60,246 nt of DNA from Weissella confusa (GTDB lineage Bacteria > Bacillota > Bacilli > Lactobacillales > Lactobacillaceae): NCBI RefSeq assembly GCF_004766315.1, contig NZ_PVSN01000035.1:1-60246 (forward strand). The letters run 5' to 3'. This document shows, in pieces, positions 7,196-15,085 of this stretch. A program made the translations under genes and the position numbers. The stretch's first letter is position 1. Each line of letters starts with the position of its first letter. The notes below the pieces were generated by a model. The model was not told the origin of the DNA, did no database searches, and saw nothing but the letters and a program-made list of their open reading frames with translations.

Positions 7196-9457
7196 ATGAC
7201 CAAGCGCATTTACGAATTGGCGAAGGAATTGAATGTTTCATCAAAGGACTTGGTGTCAGCAGCTGAAAAGGCTGGTATGGACGTTAAGAACCACATGTCA
7301 ACGATTGACGATAACGCTGTGAAGACGTTGACGAACGCTGTAAAGCCAGCTGCTAAGCCAGCGCCAAAGGCCGAAAAGAAGGCTGAGGCACCTAAGAAGC
7401 CTGCGCAAAACGCGCAAGCTGCTCCTAAGGCTGCACAAAACAACGGTGGTAACAACCAAAACCGTAACAACAACCAAGGTAACCAAAACCGTTCAAACAA
7501 CAACGGTAACGGTAACCAAGGCGGTAACCGTAACAACAATAACAACCGCAACAACAACCGCGGTGGTAACAACAACGGTCGCCCTAACAACAACTGGAAC
7601 GGTAACAACCGTAACAACAAGAAGGGTAAGAAGGGGCCAGGACGTAACCGTAACAACGAGAACCGTCCAGCACCTACTATACGTAAGGACCAACCATTGC
7701 CAGAGACTTTGGTTTACTCAGTTGGTATGAACGTACAAGATATCGCTAAGTTGATTCACCGTGATGCAACGGAAATCATCAAGAAGTTGTTCATGTTGGG
7801 TGTGATGGTTAACCAAAACCAATCATTGGATGCTGACACAATCGAAATCTTGGCTGCCGATTACGGTATTGAAGCTGAGCAAAAGGTTGAAGTCGACATC
7901 GCCGACATCGACAAGTTCTTCGAAGAAGAGCAAGAGAACACTGAAAACTTGGCACCACGCGCCCCAGTCGTTACGATCATGGGACACGTTGACCACGGTA
8001 AGACGACCTTGCTTGACTACTTGCGTAACTCACACGTTACGGAAGGCGAAGCTGGTGGAATCACGCAACACATCGGTGCTTACCAAGTTAAGACTGATGA
8101 AGGTCGTGTGATTACGTTCTTGGACACGCCTGGACACGCGGCCTTTACGGCAATGCGTGCGCGTGGAGCTGATATCACTGATATCACGATCTTGGTTGTG
8201 GCTGCCGATGACGGTGTTATGCCACAAACAATCGAAGCTATTAACCACGCCAAGGCTGCTGGAACGCCAATCATCGTTGCGGTTAACAAGATTGATAAGC
8301 CTGGTGCAAACCCAGAAAACGTTATCAACCAATTGATGCAATACGAGTTGATTCCAGAAGAGTACGGTGGTGACACTATCTTCGTTAACATCTCAGCTAA
8401 GTTTGGACAAAACATCGACGAATTGTTGGAGATGATCTTGTTGACGGCTGACGTGATGGACTTGCAAGCTAACCCTGACCAACGTGCCGCTGGTTCAGTT
8501 ATCGAAGCTCGTTTGGACAAGGGTCGTGGAACGATTGCTACGGTCTTGGTTCAACAAGGAACGATGCGCGTTGGTGACCCAATTGTTGTGGGTAACACAT
8601 ACGGACGTGTTCGTACGATGACGAACGACCGCGGTCGTCGTGTTAAGGAAGCCGTTCCTTCAACACCAGTTGAAATTACTGGTTTGAACGACGTGCCATC
8701 AGCTGGTGACCGTTTCGTTGTCTTCGAAGACGAAAAGACGGCTCGTGCTGCTGGTGAAGAGCGTGCAAAGCGTGCTTTGATCGCCGAGCGTAACCGTAAC
8801 AACGTCGTTTCAGTTTCAGACTTGTTCAACAAGATGGCTGAAAAGCAAATGAAGTCAGTGCCTGTTATCATCAAGGCCGACGTGCAAGGTTCTGTTGAAG
8901 CCTTGGCTGGTTCATTCCGTAAGATCGACGTTGATGGTGTTAAGGTTGATATCTTGCACACGGCCGTTGGTGCGATTAACGAATCTGACGTAACGTTGGC
9001 TGAAGCATCTGGTGCTATCATCATCGGATTTAACGTTCGTCCTACGCCACAAGCTAAGCAACAAGCTGATGCTGACAAGGTTGATATTCGTTTGCACAAC
9101 GTTATCTATAACGCTATCGACGAAATCGAAGCTGCTATGAAGGGTCAATTGGATCCAGAATTCCGCGAAGAAATCGTTGGTACGGCTGACGTTCGTGAAT
9201 TGTTCAAGGTTTCAAAGATCGGTACGATCGTTGGTGGAATGGTAACGTCAGGAAAGATTACGCGTAACTCATCAGTTCGTTTGATCCGTGATGGTATCGT
9301 TATCTACGATGGTAAGTTGGCTTCATTGCGTCGCTTTAAGGATGACGTTAAGGAAGTTAAGAACGGTTACGACTTCGGTTTGACGATTGAAAACTACAAC
9401 GACGAGAAGATTGGTGACGTTATCGAAGCCTACGAAATGGTTGAGATTCCTCGCTAA
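7196..9457 (+). CDS. infB: Translation initiation factor IF-2
   Basis: IF-2 is the GTPase that places initiator fMet-tRNA on the ribosome. The start follows GGGAGGA. Residues 1-50 carry an IF2_N domain. Residues about 81-158 are a low-complexity stretch made almost only of Asn, Gly, Arg and Gln ([18 protein letters not shown] and similar). A second IF2_N domain follows, then the G domain with GHVDHGKTT from residue 263, DTPGH and NKID, then domains II-IV ending [12 protein letters not shown]. Length 753 is normal for the group, and no defect is seen. Confidence 0.97.
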   Translation: MTKRIYELAKELNVSSKDLVSAAEKAGMDVKNHMSTIDDNAVKTLTNAVKPAAKPAPKAEKKAEAPKKPAQNAQAAPKAAQNNGGNNQNRNNNQGNQNRSNNNGNGNQGGNRNNNNNRNNNRGGNNNGRPNNNWNGNNRNNKKGKKGPGRNRNNENRPAPTIRKDQPLPETLVYSVGMNVQDIAKLIHRDATEIIKKLFMLGVMVNQNQSLDADTIEILAADYGIEAEQKVEVDIADIDKFFEEEQENTENLAPRAPVVTIMGHVDHGKTTLLDYLRNSHVTEGEAGGITQHIGAYQVKTDEGRVITFLDTPGHAAFTAMRARGADITDITILVVAADDGVMPQTIEAINHAKAAGTPIIVAVNKIDKPGANPENVINQLMQYELIPEEYGGDTIFVNISAKFGQNIDELLEMILLTADVMDLQANPDQRAAGSVIEARLDKGRGTIATVLVQQGTMRVGDPIVVGNTYGRVRTMTNDRGRRVKEAVPSTPVEITGLNDVPSAGDRFVVFEDEKTARAAGEERAKRALIAERNRNNVVSVSDLFNKMAEKQMKSVPVIIKADVQGSVEALAGSFRKIDVDGVKVDILHTAVGAINESDVTLAEASGAIIIGFNVRPTPQAKQQADADKVDIRLHNVIYNAIDEIEAAMKGQLDPEFREEIVGTADVRELFKVSKIGTIVGGMVTSGKITRNSSVRLIRDGIVIYDGKLASLRRFKDDVKEVKNGYDFGLTIENYNDEKIGDVIEAYEMVEIPR

Positions 9458-9483
9458 TTCCCTCAGAAAATGGAGAGCTAAGA

Positions 9484-9840
9484 ATGGCACAACAAAATTT
9501 CCGTGTTGGACGTCTTGAACAAGAAATCCAACGTGAAGTGAACGATTTGTTGCTTAAGCGCATCCGCGACCCACGTGTTGAAGGTGTGACGGTTACTGGT
9601 GTTGAAGTTACCGGTGACTTGCAACAAGCAAAGATTTACTACAGTGTCTTGTCTGAGTTGGCATCTGTTAATCAAAAGGCAGCTGCTGGTTTGGAAGCTA
9701 CAACTGGCTTGATTCGTAAGGAATTGGGTTCACGTTTGCAAATCTACAAGACGCCAGAATTGAAGTTCGTTAAGGACGAATCTGTCCAATATGGTAACAA
9801 GATTGATGATTTGATTCGTCAATTGCACCAAAACGACTAA
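9484..9840 (+). CDS. rbfA: 30S ribosome-binding factor RbfA
   Basis: RbfA is a KH-fold protein needed for late 30S subunit maturation. The 118-residue product has the family signature near the N-terminus (RVGRLEQEIQREVNDLLLKR, IRDPRV) and PELKFVKDESVQYGNKIDDLI near the end. It lies 26 bases after infB with a GGAGA site upstream and is followed by a terminator, so it closes the rimP operon. Confidence 0.96.
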   Translation: MAQQNFRVGRLEQEIQREVNDLLLKRIRDPRVEGVTVTGVEVTGDLQQAKIYYSVLSELASVNQKAAAGLEATTGLIRKELGSRLQIYKTPELKFVKDESVQYGNKIDDLIRQLHQND

Positions 9841-9849
9841 TATTTAGAG

Positions 9850-9877
9850 AATGGCGACCTGTGATGGGTCGCTATTT
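9850..9877 (+). terminator. Terminator after rbfA
   Basis: GCGACC (9854-9859) pairs with GGTCGC (9867-9872), flanked by AAT/ATT and followed by TATTTT. Confidence 0.65.
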
Positions 9878-9889
9878 TCATACATAAAG

Positions 9890-9996
9890 CAGACTGGGAA
9901 TGTCGGAGGTCTTAGACCTCCGACGTGACCAAGTCGCCCTTATCAGGTGCGTCGTTGGTCTTGCGCCTGACTGAAGTCAGGGGTTTTAGACCAACA
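9890..9996. repeat. Structured palindromic intergenic element
   Basis: Two strong foldbacks lie in about 95 bases. GTCGGAGGTC-TTA-GACCTCCGAC (9902-9924) is a perfect 10-bp stem. GTTGGTCT (9954-9961) pairs with AGACCAAC (9988-9995) around an inner stem CCTGACT/AGTCAGG (9966-9981). Between them, CGACGTGACC and GGTGCGTCG can form a third imperfect stem. It is not a simple terminator, since no T-run follows, and no open frame is present. It may be a dispersed palindromic repeat or a structured RNA in the truB leader. Confidence 0.55.
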
Positions 9997-10035
9997 GCTG
10001 CTGTGATAGACTAAATGAGAATTGAGGACTGAATC

Positions 10036-10947
10036 ATGGATGGTATTTTGCCAGTTTACAAAGAGACAGGAATGACGTCACACGATGTGGTGTTTAAGCT
10101 CCGCAAGATTTTGCACATGAAGAAGATTGGGCATGCAGGTACGCTTGATCCCTCTGTTGATGGTGTTTTGCCAGTCGCCTTGGGAAAGGCAACGAAGACA
10201 ATCGAATTTTTGCAAGAATCAGGCAAGATTTACACTGGTGAAGTGACATTTGGCTTTGCGACAACGACGGAAGACTTGGATGGTGAAGTGGTTGAATCTC
10301 AACCATTGACACGTCCGTTCACCGATGAAGAAATTGCTGATGCAATGGCCAAGCTAACTGGTGACATTATTCAAATTCCACCAATGTTTTCAGCAGTTAA
10401 AGTGAATGGTAAGCGCCTTTATGAGTACGCACGTGCCGGTGAAACGGTTGAACGACCAGAACGCCATGCGACAATCTATCGTTTTGAGCGTACGTCTGAT
10501 ACGACATTTGATGCCGAGACCGGGACACAAAAGTTTACGTTTGTAGCTGAGGTCTCAAAGGGAACGTATATCCGCACGTTGGCTGTTGATTTGGGAAAGA
10601 CGTTGGGTGTTCCAGCCGTTATGAGTCAATTGACGCGTCAAAAGGCGGGTGGCTACGACTTGTCACAAGCCCACAGTTTGGCCGACATCCAAGCGATGAT
10701 GGACGAAACGGGTAATGTAGATGCTTGGTTACAACCATTGGGTAGCGCGGTTGCTCATTATCCACATGTGGCAATCACTGATGAACAATGGGCAAAGGTA
10801 AAGAATGGTATTGGATTGCCAAAGAATGTGCATGAACCGGTTGATGAGAAGATTGTGATTACCCACGATGGTGATGTGAAATCAGTCTTTGAGTGGCGTG
10901 AAGATAAGGATCAATACCGCCCATTCCGAACATTTTCAATTGAATAA
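10036..10947 (+). CDS. truB: tRNA pseudouridine(55) synthase TruB
   Basis: TruB converts U55 of the tRNA T-loop to pseudouridine. The 303-residue product has HAGTLDPSVDGVLPVALG with the catalytic Asp38, the GTYIRTLAVDLG motif and a C-terminal extension of PUA type. The start MDGILPVYKETGMTSHDVV is canonical. It is separated from rbfA by a terminator and the palindromic element, so it may have its own transcript. In relatives ribF usually follows directly; here a 3-kb islet intervenes. Confidence 0.96.
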   Translation: MDGILPVYKETGMTSHDVVFKLRKILHMKKIGHAGTLDPSVDGVLPVALGKATKTIEFLQESGKIYTGEVTFGFATTTEDLDGEVVESQPLTRPFTDEEIADAMAKLTGDIIQIPPMFSAVKVNGKRLYEYARAGETVERPERHATIYRFERTSDTTFDAETGTQKFTFVAEVSKGTYIRTLAVDLGKTLGVPAVMSQLTRQKAGGYDLSQAHSLADIQAMMDETGNVDAWLQPLGSAVAHYPHVAITDEQWAKVKNGIGLPKNVHEPVDEKIVITHDGDVKSVFEWREDKDQYRPFRTFSIE

Positions 10948-10953
10948 TCTTTT

Positions 10954-10989
10954 AACGAGTTCACGTTTTTTACGTGGGCTCGTTTTTTT
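10954..10989 (+). terminator. Terminator after truB
   Basis: AACGAG-TT-CACGT pairs with ACGTG-GG-CTCGTT and is followed by seven T. Confidence 0.85.
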
Positions 10990-11077
10990 GTGTGGGATAA
11001 GGGCTCATGTTAAAAATATTCATATTTAGCCAGTATTCTACATGTAAGAATACTTGATATTATTGGGGGATAATATG

Positions 11078-12298
11078 ATGGAAAAGCCCAAAGTTGTCAT
11101 TTTGGGGGCCAGTTATGCTGGCTTGATGGCGTTACGTCATTTGCAAAAGCGTGGTGACGCCTCATTTTTGGAGATTACGCTCGTTGATCGCAACCCATAC
11201 CACTACGAAGCAACTGACTTGCATGAAGTAGCAGCTGGTGCGTTAGATGCTGATCGAATTACGTATCCGATTGACCATGTGGTTGATGATAAGATGACGT
11301 ATTTCGTAGAAGACACGGTGATAAAGATTGATAAGCAAGCACGTCGCGTTGAATTGGCCAACCACGAAGCATTGTCATATGACTATTTGATTGTAGGATT
11401 GGGATTCGAGTCAGAGGACTTCGGTATTCCAGGTGTGCAAGAAAACGCGTTGGCAATGGATTCAGTTGAATCAGCGCAACGTATTTATCAACATATCGAA
11501 GACGAGATGCACGCATACCGTGAAGATAATGACCCACGCCACTTGCACATTGTGGTAGCCGGAGCTGGTTTTACGGGTGTTGAGTTGTTGGGTGCATTGT
11601 CTGAGCAACGCGAGAAGTATGCTGAAATCGCGGGGGCTGCACCAAATCAAATCCAAATTATGGCGGTTGACGGTGCACAACGTCCATTGAGTGTCTTCTC
11701 AGAAAAGTTGGTTAACTACGGTATTGACGTTTTGCGTGGCTGAGGCGCAGTGATTGAGTCTGGAAAGGGCATTGATTCCGTTGAGCCAGGCGTGTTGAAG
11801 TACTCAGACCGTCAAACAGTCGTGCCAGGTGAAGTGGTCGCTGGCACGATTATCTGGACGACTGGTGTCCGTGGTTCACACGTGATGGCTGATTCAGGTT
11901 ACACGGGCAAGCGAAACCGTAATTCAGTGAACCGTTACTTGCAAGATCCGGAAGATAGTCATGTTTACTTGGTTGGTGACGTCGCCGCAGCGATTGATCC
12001 AGAGAGTGAGCAACTTTTGCCAACGACGGCTCAACTGGCATTGGTTATGGGTGAAATTGCAGCTAAGAATGTTATCGCGGACATTACTGATTACGAGTTG
12101 ACTGAGTTTAGCTACAAGTCATTGGGAACGGTTTGCTCAATTGGTAATACCAGTGCAATCGGTGTGGTCGGCACTGACCATCAGGTGAAGGGATACCCAG
12201 CTTCAATGTTGAAGAAGGTTATCATGAACAAGTCATTGATGGAAACTGGTGGTATGAAGGAAGTGCTATCGAAGGGTCGCTTCGATTTGTATCACTAA
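11078..12298 (+). pseudogene. Type II NADH dehydrogenase (FAD), interrupted by an in-frame TGA
   Basis: The gene reads as one frame from ATG 11078 (GGGGGA at 7 bases; ATG 11075 is also possible) to 12298, broken only by TGA at 11741-11743. Before the stop are the FAD-binding start KPKVVILGASYAGLMAL and the NADH-binding HIVVAGAGFTGVELLGAL; after it come TIIWTTGVRG and VYLVGDVAA, the second FAD contact. About 406 codons is normal for Ndh-2, which passes electrons from NADH to quinone at the membrane. As written, the 221-residue N-terminal piece lacks the C-terminal membrane-binding part. It could be a real recent nonsense mutation or a base-call error. Confidence 0.85.
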
Positions 12299-12306
12299 TA
12301 AACACA

Positions 12307-12345
12307 AAAGAACTAACTTTGACAACGGGGTTAGTTCTTTTTGTT
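12307..12345 (+). terminator. Terminator after ndh
   Basis: AAAGAACTAAC (12307-12317) pairs with GTTAGTTCTTT (12330-12340), followed by TT. Confidence 0.85.
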
Positions 12346-12442
12346 TGCTTATTAATTGTGCGTGATTTAAAATTTAGTTATTGAAAGCGCTGTCATTTTT
12401 GCGCAGTAACATAAGAGAAGATAAGAATTTGGGGTAATGATT

Positions 12443-12757
12443 ATGACGAAGCATATTGTGTTGGTTGATGCGGCTGGAATGTCAATTTCAATGTTGGCAA
12501 ATAAGATGAATGATGCAGCTGAAAAGGATGGCTTGGACGTTTCCACGGTTGGCGTGGCAGACATGGCCGCTCGTGACCAAATCGCAAAGGATCAACCAAT
12601 CGTAATTATGATTGCACCACAAGTGAAGTACATGCATGCCCGTTATGAAGAAGAGTACGGGGCTGACTATCCAGTTGTGGACATCAACATGATGGATTAT
12701 GGCATGATGAAGGGTGAGGCAATTTTGCAAGCTGCCTTGGCTGCCGAACGTAGCTAA
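12443..12757 (+). CDS. PTS EIIB (lactose/cellobiose type) homologue with Asp replacing the phosphocysteine
   Basis: The 104-residue protein starts MTKHIVLVDAAGMSISMLAN and has the single-domain EIIB fold pattern, including IVIMIAPQVKYMHARY and VVDINMMDYGMMKGEAILQ. Normal members read CAAGMSTS, where the Cys takes phosphate from EIIA and gives it to the sugar; here residue 9 is Asp. ATG 12443 is preferred over 12437 because GGGGT lies 7 bases upstream of it. No EIIA or EIIC gene is nearby and it has its own terminator. It may be a non-catalytic or regulatory EIIB relative, so transport is unlikely. Confidence 0.8.
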   Translation: MTKHIVLVDAAGMSISMLANKMNDAAEKDGLDVSTVGVADMAARDQIAKDQPIVIMIAPQVKYMHARYEEEYGADYPVVDINMMDYGMMKGEAILQAALAAERS

Positions 12758-12779
12758 GTAAAAATATGACCATTTTATG

Positions 12780-12806
12780 AACGTCTGCATTTAGCAGACG
12801 TTTTTC
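12780..12806 (+). terminator. Terminator after the EIIB homologue
   Basis: AACGTCTGC-ATTTA-GCAGACGTT followed by TTT. A TATACT box (12809-12814) for the next gene starts directly after it. Confidence 0.88.
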
Positions 12807-12848
12807 TGTATACTTATCTTATGCAAAAATGCATAAGGAGTAAGGTAT

Positions 12849-13994
12849 ATGGGTAAGAAATTAAAGGTAGCAGGAATTGTTATCTTGGCACTGATGGGTA
12901 TCAGTGCGCTTAGTGGTGGTTCAGACAAGTCGGATTCGGCTGATACAACAACGTCTTCGTCGGTGACATCACATAAAGTGGTGAAAAAGTCTTCTTCGAA
13001 GTCTTCATCTGAAACCTCATCATCTGCATCATCGTCAACGGAAAAGTCATCTTCAGTGGCGAGTTCAACGAGCAGTTCTGAAGCAAGTGATGCAACCAAG
13101 GGATTGGCGAAGGCTGATGATCATGGCCTAACGGGTGCGGTGCAACAGCCATTGGCGTATGCGACATCACGTCAAATGGTGATGCAACCGCTTGATCATT
13201 TGCACCGAGCAGTTGATAGTCACATTCAATTGTCGAATGATGAAGAACCAACTGCAAAGCGTGCGCCAAGTTTGTCATATGACCCGGTTGGTTGGCACAA
13301 CTACAAGATGTACTATGGTGATGGTTCAAAGAGTGCTTGGTTAATGGCCCGTGGTCACTTGGTTGGTTACCAATTTTCAGGGTTGAATGATGAACCACGT
13401 AATTTGGTACCAGAGACGGCTTGGATGAATTCAGGGAACTATTCTGGTATGGACCAAGGTAATTCGGATAGCATGTTGTACTATGAGAACCAACTAGATA
13501 ACTGGTTGGCCTTGCACCCAAATTATCGTTTGGATTATCAAGTAACCCCTTTGTATTCAGGGGATGAATTGTTGCCGCGTGAAGTACGTTTGGCATACGT
13601 TGGCTACGATCAAAATGGGCAAACCATTGAAATTCGCTTTGGTTCACAACATGAGACAAGCGGAAACGGTGGTGCAACAGTCGTTTATCTGGCTAACGTG
13701 AGCCCAAATGCAACGATTGACTACGCAACTGGTATGGCAACTGGTACGGTCGAAAAGGCTGCTGCTCCAGTCGCCGCTACACCGGTTGAATCAACGCAAC
13801 CTGCGACACAACCAGCCACTCAGCCAGAAGCAGGGCAGGGCGACCGTGTTGTTTATGTGACCGGTGGTGGTTCAAGCAAGGTTTACTGGTATGGGACTGA
13901 CCGCATGCCATCAAGTACGAACATGAATAACGTCGTGCAGATGACGGAAAATGAAGCGATTCAAGCGGGGAAGCGTCACAGTATGACAGAATAA
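12849..13994 (+). CDS. Membrane-anchored DNA/RNA non-specific endonuclease (DNA-entry nuclease type)
   Basis: ATG 12849 follows AAGGAG. Residues 5-21 are a hydrophobic export/anchor segment without a lipobox Cys. A Ser/Thr/Lys linker (about 25-85) leads to the nuclease domain (about 95-290), with ARGHLVGYQFSGLND (catalytic His170 in RGH) and RNLVPETAWMNSG (metal-binding Asn expected here), as in EndA/NucA-like nucleases. A Pro/Thr/Gln linker then joins a short C-terminal module (VYWYGTDRM, ENEAIQAGKRH) resembling the wall-associated YH/C modules of lactobacillar nucleases, but without Cys. It acts on extracellular nucleic acid; roles in DNA uptake or nucleotide scavenging are both possible. 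Confidence 0.85.
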   Translation: MGKKLKVAGIVILALMGISALSGGSDKSDSADTTTSSSVTSHKVVKKSSSKSSSETSSSASSSTEKSSSVASSTSSSEASDATKGLAKADDHGLTGAVQQPLAYATSRQMVMQPLDHLHRAVDSHIQLSNDEEPTAKRAPSLSYDPVGWHNYKMYYGDGSKSAWLMARGHLVGYQFSGLNDEPRNLVPETAWMNSGNYSGMDQGNSDSMLYYENQLDNWLALHPNYRLDYQVTPLYSGDELLPREVRLAYVGYDQNGQTIEIRFGSQHETSGNGGATVVYLANVSPNATIDYATGMATGTVEKAAAPVAATPVESTQPATQPATQPEAGQGDRVVYVTGGGSSKVYWYGTDRMPSSTNMNNVVQMTENEAIQAGKRHSMTE

Positions 13995-14048
13995 TAAATA
14001 AACGCTCATTCATTTATAAATAGCGTTAAATCAAGACTATTACTGACT

Positions 14049-14072
14049 AAACCCCGCCTAGTGCGGGGTTTT
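14049..14072 (+). terminator. Terminator after the nuclease gene
   Basis: AAACCCCGC-CTAGT-GCGGGGTTT followed by T. The ribF -10 box starts four bases later. Confidence 0.88.
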
Positions 14073-14073
14073 A

Positions 14074-14082
14074 TGGTATGAT
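14074..14082 (+). promoter_or_regulatory. Extended -10 promoter of ribF
   Basis: TGGTATGAT (TG-n-TATGAT) directly behind the previous terminator. It implies a transcript start near 14089, which rules out the in-frame ATG at 14078 as start codon and supports ATG 14120. Confidence 0.55.
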
Positions 14083-14119
14083 AAGGGCATTGAAATTTTT
14101 GGATGTGAGGGCAGTTGAA

Positions 14120-15061
14120 ATGGAAGTTATAACATTACATCACCCATTTGATAATGAGAAAATCGCTGATGAGCCAGTTGTGTTGGCAATGGGATTTTTT
14201 GACGGCGTTCATGCTGGTCACCGTGCGGTTATCAACCGCGCGCAAGTTGAAGCACAACGTCGTGGGGTGAAGTTGGCTGTGCTGACTTATGATCAACATG
14301 CGTCAATCGTGTTTAAGACGCATGATGCCCCACTCACTTATTTGACAACTTTGCCACGTAAGCTTGAGTTGTTGGTGTCGCTTGGTGTCGACATTGCTTA
14401 TGTTGTGAACTTTACGTCAGCACTAGCTAAGGTTGCGCCACAAGATTTTGTTGATCAATATATGGTTGGGTTGCATGCCCAAGCAGTTGTAGCTGGGTTC
14501 GACCACACTTATGGGGCTCGTGATGCTGCAGCTGATATGGCGCACCTACCTGCTTATGCGCAAAACCGTTTTGATGTCATTGAAGTGGCTCGTGTTGATG
14601 TTGACGGTGAAGAAGGCGCTTCAACGCGTGCCCGTCAATTGGTCGATGCAGGCCGTGTGGACGAGCTGAACGATTTGTTGACGCAACCATATGAAACAAC
14701 GGGTGTCGTGGTTCACGGTGAAGCACGTGGTCGTGAGATGGGCTATCCAACTGCGAATATTGAAACGACGCCGGGTGAGCGATTGCCTGGTATTGGTGTT
14801 TATACCGTTGAGCTACAAGTCGGTGAGCAATGGTATGGTGGTATGGCATCAATTGGTTACAACGTCACGTTTGGTGAGAATCGTCCTAAGACTGTTGAAA
14901 TTAACTTGTTTGATTTTGCATCTGAAATCTATGGTGAGCATGTTAAGGTTCGTTGGCACCACTACATTCGTGGTGAAATGAAGTTTGATGGCATGGATGG
15001 ACTAATCGCTAAGCTAGCGGATGACGAAACTGTCTCACGTCGCTTTTTAGCAGAACGTTAA
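14120..15061 (+). CDS. ribF: Bifunctional riboflavin kinase / FAD synthetase RibF
   Basis: RibF makes FMN from riboflavin and FAD from FMN. ATG 14120 has GAGGG at about 9 bases. The FAD synthetase nucleotidyltransferase domain (about 20-185) shows LAMGFFDGVHAGHRAVI, the HxGH-type nucleotide site. The riboflavin kinase domain (about 190-310) shows GEARGREMGYPTANI and GVYTVELQVGEQWYGGMASIG. Length 313 is typical. The gene normally follows truB but is separated from it here. Confidence 0.95.
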   Translation: MEVITLHHPFDNEKIADEPVVLAMGFFDGVHAGHRAVINRAQVEAQRRGVKLAVLTYDQHASIVFKTHDAPLTYLTTLPRKLELLVSLGVDIAYVVNFTSALAKVAPQDFVDQYMVGLHAQAVVAGFDHTYGARDAAADMAHLPAYAQNRFDVIEVARVDVDGEEGASTRARQLVDAGRVDELNDLLTQPYETTGVVVHGEARGREMGYPTANIETTPGERLPGIGVYTVELQVGEQWYGGMASIGYNVTFGENRPKTVEINLFDFASEIYGEHVKVRWHHYIRGEMKFDGMDGLIAKLADDETVSRRFLAER

Positions 15062-15085
15062 TCGAAAAAAGAAAGGGGACAAATC

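Noticed and set aside
7210-7656. 148-codon Leu-rich frame opposite infB and Val/Thr-rich frames beside it
   Set aside because: They arise from the AAC/GGT-rich low-complexity part of infB read in other frames.
8551-9099. 182-codon minus-strand frame inside infB
   Set aside because: Shadow of infB codon bias; no start signal and no recognisable protein motif.
12910-13677. 255-codon minus-strand frame opposite the nuclease gene
   Set aside because: The plus-strand frame has a ribosome-binding site, export signal and nuclease motifs; the reverse frame has none and is His/Pro/Asn-rich noise.
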